DNA from: an uncultured Bacteroidota bacterium
Lineage (GTDB): Bacteria; Bacteroidota; Bacteroidia; Flavobacteriales; Flavobacteriaceae
DNA: 12,528 nucleotides
Assembly: GCA_903837025.1 (NCBI GenBank)
Contig: CAILTC010000018.1
Location: 1 to 12,528 of the forward strand
Reading direction: 5' to 3'
The position numbers were made by a program, and so were the translations under genes. A model generated the notes under the pieces. It searched no databases, had not been told where the DNA came from, and saw only the letters and a program-made list of their open reading frames with translations. Shown here one piece after another: positions 7,931 through 12,528 of this stretch (the stretch's first letter is position 1; every line of letters starts with the position of its first letter).

Positions 7931-9043
7931 TCATTTCAAATCCCCCACAATCAGTTTTGCAGTTTTTTCGCTGGCGCCAATGCCTCCTAATTTTTGTTCT
8001 AAAATGTCGTATTTATGCAAAAGAGTTGTGCGATAATTAGGTTCTAGAATTTTCTTTAATTCTTCGCTAATGCGCTTTGTGGTACAATCGTCTTGAATTA
8101 ATTCGGTAACCACTTCTTCGTCCATTATCAAGTTGACTAGCGAAATGTATTTTAGTGTAATAATGCGTTTTGCAATTTGGTACGAAGCCCAACTTCCTTT
8201 GTAACAAACCACTTCCGGAACTTTAAAAAGAGCCGTTTCAAGTGTTGCCGTCCCCGAAGTCACTAATGCCGCTTGTGCATTTCGTAATAAATCGTAGGTT
8301 TTATTCGAGATAAATTTGATGTTTTCATGGGTTATAAAACCTTCATAAAACGAAAATTCCTGGCTTGGTGCGCCAGCAATTACAAATTGATAGTCCGGAA
8401 AATCATTGACAACGCTCAACATCACCGAAAGCATTTTGGTAATTTCCTGTTTTCGGCTACCGGGTAAAATGGCAATTATAGGTTTTTCGTTTAATTGGTT
8501 TTCTTTTCTAAAAATGGAAGCATCAATTAGCGGTTGGTTATGAATCGCGTCAATCAAAGGATGACCCACAAATTCAACCGCGAAATGATGTTTCTTTTCG
8601 TAGAACTCCTTTTCGAAAGGAAGAATCACATACATTTTATCGACATTGGATTTTATTTCCGCAATTCGGCTTTCTTTCCAAGCCCAAATTTGTGGCGAAA
8701 TATAATAATGAGTTTTAATACCTTGTTCTTTTGCCCATTTTGCAATTCGCAAATTGAATCCCGGATAATCTATAAAAATGATCACGTCTGGTTGAAAATT
8801 GGCAATGTCTTTTTTGCATATTTTGATGTTTCCCAAAATAGTTTTCAGATTATAAAGGACTTCGACAAATCCCATAAACGCTAAATCTCGGTAATGTTTT
8901 ACCAAAGTTCCGCCGATATTTTGCATCAAATCACCACCCCAAAACCGAATATTGGCACTTGGATCTTCTTTGTATAAGGCTTTCATCAAATTGGCTCCGT
9001 GTAAATCTCCCGAAGCTTCTCCCGCTATAATGTAGTATTTCAT
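7931..9043 (-). CDS. lpxB: lipid-A-disaccharide synthase
   Basis: LpxB is a peripheral inner-membrane GT19 glycosyltransferase that joins UDP-2,3-diacylglucosamine and lipid X to make the tetraacyl disaccharide precursor of lipid A. I place the start at the ATG at 9043 (MKYYIIAGEASGD), giving 370 residues; an upstream in-frame ATG at 9079 would add 12 non-conserved residues and overlap the preceding gene. Family marks are GEASGD (8-13), IDYPGFN (91-97, with D92 at the place of the conserved catalytic Asp), YISPQIWAWK (114-123), FVGHPL (158-163), LPGSRKQEI (193-201) and the late TSGTATLE nucleotide-site motif. The length is normal. It lies 28 nt after the small membrane protein gene, so it is probably the last gene of a surE-orf90-lpxB transcript. 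Its stop is 3 nt from that of the convergent T9SS cargo gene. Confidence 0.95.
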   Translation of the reverse strand: MKYYIIAGEASGDLHGANLMKALYKEDPSANIRFWGGDLMQNIGGTLVKHYRDLAFMGFVEVLYNLKTILGNIKICKKDIANFQPDVIIFIDYPGFNLRIAKWAKEQGIKTHYYISPQIWAWKESRIAEIKSNVDKMYVILPFEKEFYEKKHHFAVEFVGHPLIDAIHNQPLIDASIFRKENQLNEKPIIAILPGSRKQEITKMLSVMLSVVNDFPDYQFVIAGAPSQEFSFYEGFITHENIKFISNKTYDLLRNAQAALVTSGTATLETALFKVPEVVCYKGSWASYQIAKRIITLKYISLVNLIMDEEVVTELIQDDCTTKRISEELKKILEPNYRTTLLHKYDILEQKLGGIGASEKTAKLIVGDLK

Positions 9044-9071
9044 AAAACTGTTTGTCGTTCGATTAATAAAT

Positions 9072-9344
9072 TTATGCAAAAAAAGTAAGAATGGTAATAA
9101 TTATAACCGACAAAACAACGCCCCGAGCCATCATTTCTTTGTTTGTTTTTAGTAATATCCCAAAAGCAACCAAATCAAGAATAGAACCTAACGTAATCAC
9201 TTTTCCAAGTTGTCCGTCTGATTTCATAGTTTGAATGCCTGAAATAAAATCAAAGCTTGTGAAGAAAGTAATGAATAAAAAGCTGCCAAGCACAGAAGCC
9301 AAAATTCCAATTACAAAACCAATTAAAAGATGTGTTTTACTCAT
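9072..9344 (-). CDS. small three-helix membrane protein of unknown function
   Basis: A 90-residue hydrophobic protein that I cannot assign to a characterised family. Three hydrophobic segments are visible at about residues 5-27, 49-65 and 73-89, with a short loop (DGQLGK, about 43-48) after the first and a charged one (KTNKEMMAR) between the second and third. It has no cysteine pair, no catalytic-looking motif and no lipobox. It is a real gene by context: its ATG overlaps the surE stop by 8 nt (ATGAGTAA), a standard arrangement for translational coupling, and lpxB follows after 28 nt. A role in the inner membrane linked to envelope biogenesis is a guess from neighbours only. Confidence 0.78.
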   Translation of the reverse strand: MSKTHLLIGFVIGILASVLGSFLFITFFTSFDFISGIQTMKSDGQLGKVITLGSILDLVAFGILLKTNKEMMARGVVLSVIIITILTFFA

Positions 9345-10116
9345 TCCAACTCCAAGTGTTAAGTTGTTGAATGGCGTGGTGTGCTGTCAAGTCAAATTGC
9401 ACAGGAACCACCGAAATATAGCCGTTGGCAAGCGCCCATTCATCGGTATCTTCGCCTTTATCTTGGTTCACAAACTCTCCGGTTAACCAATAATAATCGC
9501 GACCTTGAGGTGTTTTTCGTTTGTCGAATTTTTCCATCCAAATGGCTTTCGCTTGACGACAAATTTTAATTCCCTGTATTTCTTTTTCTTTTAACTTTGG
9601 AAAATTAACGTTCAAAACCACACTTTCTGGAAGTCCATTTTCTAATACTTCCAAAGTGATTGTCTTAATAAATGATTTTATTTGGTCAAAATCAGCATTC
9701 CAATCATAATCTAATAAGGAAAAACCAATGGCAGGAATTCCTTCAATACCTGCTTCAACGGCAGCGCTCATCGTTCCGGAATAAATCACATTTATGGAGG
9801 AATTGGAGCCGTGATTGACACCTGACACGCATAAGTCAGGTTTTCGCTTCAAGATTTCGTTTACTGCCAGTTTCACACAATCTACGGGAGTTCCGGAGCA
9901 GCTGTATTCTAAAATGGCATCGTTTTCTTTCGATATTTTATTGATATATAAAGTGTCATTTATGGTTATAGAATGCCCTGTTGCGCTTTGAGCACTGTCA
10001 GGAGCCACAACCACAACAGTTCCTATTTCTGCCATAACGGCAATCAAAGTCCGGATTCCAGGAGCCGAAATACCATCGTCATTGGTTACCAGGATTAAAG
10101 GTTTGGCTTTTTTCAT
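9337..10116 (-). CDS. surE: 5'/3'-nucleotidase SurE
   Basis: SurE is a metal-dependent phosphatase that removes phosphate from nucleoside 5'- and 3'-monophosphates, and in some species short polyphosphate; it is associated with stationary-phase survival. I start it at the ATG at 10116 (MKKAKPLILVTNDDG), giving 259 residues; extending to 10131 would need a TTG and adds nothing conserved. The acidic metal site is N12-D13-D14-G15, followed by APGIRTL; the nucleotide and metal loop residues are in PDSAQSATGH (39-48, Ser44) and the SGVNHGSN segment (98-105, Asn101), then YSGTMSAAVEAG. All expected ligands are present. It is the first gene of a minus-strand cluster with orf90 and lpxB, and faces the divergent protease gene across a 199-bp region. 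Confidence 0.95.
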   Translation of the reverse strand: MKKAKPLILVTNDDGISAPGIRTLIAVMAEIGTVVVVAPDSAQSATGHSITINDTLYINKISKENDAILEYSCSGTPVDCVKLAVNEILKRKPDLCVSGVNHGSNSSINVIYSGTMSAAVEAGIEGIPAIGFSLLDYDWNADFDQIKSFIKTITLEVLENGLPESVVLNVNFPKLKEKEIQGIKICRQAKAIWMEKFDKRKTPQGRDYYWLTGEFVNQDKGEDTDEWALANGYISVVPVQFDLTAHHAIQQLNTWSWNE

Positions 10117-10186
10117 AGGATATATTTTCAAATTAACTTTTTAAAAAGAATTAGAGAGAACAAAAGCGTTTTCGCAAACAAAGAAA

Positions 10187-10194
10187 CAAAATTA
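10187..10194 (-). promoter_or_regulatory. candidate -7 element for surE
   Basis: CAAAATTA on the + strand reads TAATTTTG on the - strand, an exact match to the Bacteroidota TAnnTTTG element, 70 nt before the surE ATG. No good TTG lies at the usual distance upstream; the nearest clear one is 26 nt away (complement of 10221-10223), so the call rests on this element alone. Confidence 0.35.
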
Positions 10195-10213
10195 ATCTAG
10201 TTCGAAGATTAAT
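10191..10213. repeat. 8-bp inverted repeat in the surE/prc divergent region
   Basis: ATTAATCT (10191-10198) and AGATTAAT (10206-10213) form a perfect dyad around the 7-nt spacer agttcga. It overlaps the candidate surE -7 element and extends into its spacer, a position expected of a repressor operator. No regulator is encoded nearby, and the function is inferred. Confidence 0.35.
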
Positions 10214-10270
10214 CCCGAAACAAAAAAAAACAATTTTATATCTTTAACAAAAATTTATGCGGGCCTTATA

Positions 10271-10300
10271 TTTGTTGGCATGGTTTTTACCGTAATTTAG
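10271..10300 (+). promoter_or_regulatory. candidate promoter for the C-terminal processing protease gene
   Basis: TTTG (10271-10274), 18 nt, then TAATTTAG (10293-10300): one mismatch to the Bacteroidota TTTG / TAnnTTTG pattern. Transcription would begin near 10306, about 10 nt before the first ATG (10316) and about 30 nt before the second in-frame ATG (10337). If the start site is right, the second ATG becomes a serious alternative. Confidence 0.4.
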
Positions 10301-10315
10301 ATTTTAAAAATATTT

Positions 10316-12528
10316 ATGAATACTATTATTAACTTTATGAAAAGGAATTACAAAATACTCATTGCCGTATTATTACTTTCGGTGACATTATTTGCGTTTA
10401 AAATTAACTCAACTAAAAGCTCGGATCCGGAAAAGGATAAATTGCTTCTGGAGTTACTTACGTTTGTAATTCAAAAAGGGCATTATAATCCGGCAGCCAT
10501 TGACGATAAATTTTCTAAAGGTGTTTATAAAGATTATATAAAGGCTTTGGATCCATCCAAAAGATTTTTTCTTCAGTCGGATATTGATGAGTTTTCGAAA
10601 TATGAAACGCTAATCGACGATGAAATTTTAAATAAAGACCTGACGTTTTTTGAACTTACCTACAATCGTCTGATAGAAAGAATGGGTGAAGGTAAAAAAT
10701 TCTATAAAGAAATTTTAGCAAGTCCTTTTGATTACACTGTTGAAGAAAATTTCAATACGGATTACGAGAAAGCACCTTATGTAAAAAACATGCAGGAGTT
10801 AAGAGAAAGATGGCGTAAACAAATTAAATTGTCTACACTTTCCTCATTGACGGATCGATTAGAAATGCAGGAAAATAAAGCAAAAGGAATTGTAGATAAA
10901 GATACTGTAGCTAACTTAAAACCAATCGGAAAAATTAATGATGGTTTAAACAATTTGGATAAGTCGAAAAAAGATAAGTCTGTTGTGGATGATAAGCCAA
11001 AAACTTTTGCTGAATTAGAAAAATTGACTCGTGAAAGTTCTTTAAAATCCTTAGACGAGTATTTTGGTTTTATGAGTGATTTAACACGTGACGAATGGTT
11101 TTCGGTTTTTTTGAATTCTATTACAGAACGTTTCGATCCGCATACTAGTTATTTAGCCCCAGAAGAAAAAGAACGCTTTGACGTGAGTATAAGCGGAAAA
11201 TTTGAAGGAATTGGTGCTCGTCTTCAAAAGAAAAATGATTTTACCGAAATTACCGAACTTATTTCTGGAGGTCCAGCTTGGAGAGGAAAACAACTTGAGT
11301 CTGGCGATATTGTAATGAAAGTTGCTCAAGGCACTGCAGAACCAGTTGATATTGTTGGAATGCGTTTAGACGATGTTGTCAAAAAAATAAAAGGCCCAAA
11401 AGGTTCTGAAGTACGACTTACTGTAAAAAAAGTAGATGGATCTATTAAAACAATTTCTATAGTAAGAGACATTGTCGAAATTGAAGAAACCTACGCTAAA
11501 TCAAGCGTTGTTGAAAGAAATGGCTTGAAATACGGAGTGATTTATTTGCCAAAATTTTATATTGATTTTGAAAATAAAGACGGTAGAGATGCCGGAAAAG
11601 ACATTGCGATTGAAGTTGAATCTTTGAAAAAAGCAGGTGTAAATGGAATTGTGCTTGACGTTCGTGACGATGGAGGTGGATCATTATCTACTGTTGTGGA
11701 TATTGCGGGATTATTCATAGAACAAGGACCAATTGTACAAATAAAATCAGCAGGAAGAAAAAAAGAAGTGCTCTATGACAGAGATAAAAAAATAGAATGG
11801 GACGGACCATTAGTAATTATGGTCAATAGTTTTTCGGCATCGGCGTCTGAAATTTTGGCTGCAGCCATTCAAGATTATAAACGTGGAGTGATCATTGGTA
11901 GTAAACAAACTTATGGTAAAGGAACTGTTCAAAACGTGATCGATTTGAATCAATTTGTTCGAAGTGGTACTACAGGAGATTTAGGTGCTTTGAAAACGAC
12001 CACTCAAAAATTTTATAGAATCAACGGTGGTTCGACTCAGCTTGATGGAGTAAGTAGTGATATTGTAATGCCAGACAGGTACGCTTATTTAAAAATGGGA
12101 GAGCGTGACGTAGATAATGCTATGCCATGGGATAAAATTGATCCAGCGGTTTATACAGTTTGGGATCATACAGCAAATTTTGACAAAGCAATTGCAAACA
12201 GTAAGAAAAGAATAGCGGAAAGTGCGCAGTTCAAATTGATTGAAGAAAATGCAAAATGGATTGATGACAGAAGTAAAGATAATGGATACAGCTTGAAATT
12301 TGAAGATTTCAAAAAGAAACAAAAAGCAATAGAGGCGGCTGGAAAAAAATTCAAATCAATTGTTAATTATGATTATCATTTAAAATTTACTTCATTAGCT
12401 GCTGAAGCCGAAGCTATGAAAAACGACGCTTCACTTAAAGAAAAGAGAGATAGATGGCATGAAAGTTTGTCTAAAGATATTTATGTAGAAGAGGCTTTAA
12501 ATGTTTTAGACGATTTACAAGCGAATCC
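10316..12528 (+). CDS. prc: carboxy-terminal (tail-specific) processing protease, Prc/Tsp type (3' end outside window)
   Basis: A periplasmic S41A serine protease that degrades or trims proteins from their C termini and is known in other bacteria to act on envelope and cell-wall enzymes. The 737 visible codons have no stop. An N-terminal hydrophobic segment (about residues 14-28) is a signal peptide or anchor without a lipobox. Then come a long helical N-terminal domain (about 35-285, with a Lys/Asp-rich stretch near 205-235), a PDZ domain (about 289-387), the S41 core, and a Prc-type C-terminal domain to the edge. The catalytic Ser-Lys dyad is S509 in SASASE and K535 in YGKGTVQ; D520 (QDY) matches the conserved Asp of E. 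coli Prc. Ser-to-Lys spacing is 26, one more than in E. coli Prc. The start at 10316 is preferred because its upstream is A-rich; ATG 10337 (MKRNYK) is equally plausible. Confidence 0.93.
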   Translation, partial: MNTIINFMKRNYKILIAVLLLSVTLFAFKINSTKSSDPEKDKLLLELLTFVIQKGHYNPAAIDDKFSKGVYKDYIKALDPSKRFFLQSDIDEFSKYETLIDDEILNKDLTFFELTYNRLIERMGEGKKFYKEILASPFDYTVEENFNTDYEKAPYVKNMQELRERWRKQIKLSTLSSLTDRLEMQENKAKGIVDKDTVANLKPIGKINDGLNNLDKSKKDKSVVDDKPKTFAELEKLTRESSLKSLDEYFGFMSDLTRDEWFSVFLNSITERFDPHTSYLAPEEKERFDVSISGKFEGIGARLQKKNDFTEITELISGGPAWRGKQLESGDIVMKVAQGTAEPVDIVGMRLDDVVKKIKGPKGSEVRLTVKKVDGSIKTISIVRDIVEIEETYAKSSVVERNGLKYGVIYLPKFYIDFENKDGRDAGKDIAIEVESLKKAGVNGIVLDVRDDGGGSLSTVVDIAGLFIEQGPIVQIKSAGRKKEVLYDRDKKIEWDGPLVIMVNSFSASASEILAAAIQDYKRGVIIGSKQTYGKGTVQNVIDLNQFVRSGTTGDLGALKTTTQKFYRINGGSTQLDGVSSDIVMPDRYAYLKMGERDVDNAMPWDKIDPAVYTVWDHTANFDKAIANSKKRIAESAQFKLIEENAKWIDDRSKDNGYSLKFEDFKKKQKAIEAAGKKFKSIVNYDYHLKFTSLAAEAEAMKNDASLKEKRDRWHESLSKDIYVEEALNVLDDLQAN

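Noticed and set aside
8534..8884. Plus-strand open frame of 116 codons opposite lpxB
   Set aside because: It is antisense to conserved LpxB coding sequence and has no family features.
9044..9079. Longer LpxB start at 9079
   Set aside because: The extra 12 residues precede the conserved MKYYIIAGEASGD start and would overlap the upstream gene; the ATG at 9043 fits the family length.
9235..9569. Two overlapping plus-strand frames across the orf90/surE junction
   Set aside because: They oppose two real coupled genes and show no signal peptide, domain or initiation context.
1..12528. A new defence, mobile or biosynthetic multi-gene system
   Set aside because: Apart from the large cargo gene and the 90-residue protein, every gene falls in a known housekeeping family, and no recombinase, toxin, repeat array or effector-like pair was found.

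Overview
The window is AT-rich Bacteroidota DNA, most likely Flavobacterium or a close relative. Protein sequence and gene content point there: a large secreted protein ends in a type IX secretion (T9SS) type C sorting region of the kind seen on flavobacterial ChiA, candidate promoters resemble the Bacteroidota TTTG / TAnnTTTG pattern, and ribosome binding sites of the Shine-Dalgarno type are absent. No tRNA, rRNA, CRISPR array, insertion sequence or phage gene was seen.

Layout. Positions 1-1482 (+) hold a proton-coupled peptide transporter of the POT family that enters from the left edge. A short gene follows on the same strand (1573-2037) for an exported thioredoxin-like protein with a CGWC active site. 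It meets comEC (2042-4075, -) tail to tail, and a perfect 13-bp hairpin inside the last codons of comEC probably terminates both transcripts. A 393-bp intergenic region (4076-4468) separates comEC from the divergently read 1152-residue gene at 4469-7927 (+). That gene encodes a T9SS-exported, beta-repeat surface or secreted protein. It runs tail to tail, with a 3-nt gap, into a minus-strand cluster: surE (9337-10116), a three-helix membrane protein of unknown function (9072-9344, overlapping surE by 8 nt) and lpxB (7931-9043). From the 199-bp region upstream of surE, the divergent gene at 10316 encodes a Prc/Tsp-type carboxy-terminal processing protease, which leaves the window at the right edge, probably only a few codons from its stop.

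Function. Most of the window is housekeeping for the cell envelope: peptide uptake, periplasmic redox, DNA uptake, lipid A disaccharide synthesis, nucleotide phosphatase and periplasmic proteolysis. The accessory-looking element is the T9SS cargo gene, which sits between two minus-strand genes (comEC and lpxB) and may be a lineage-specific addition. I found no convincing new multi-gene system. The best leads are this cargo protein (autotransporter-type passenger repeats joined to a T9SS C-terminal region), the metal-ligand-free C-terminal domain of ComEC, the terminator embedded in comEC, and the uncharacterised membrane protein coupled to surE.
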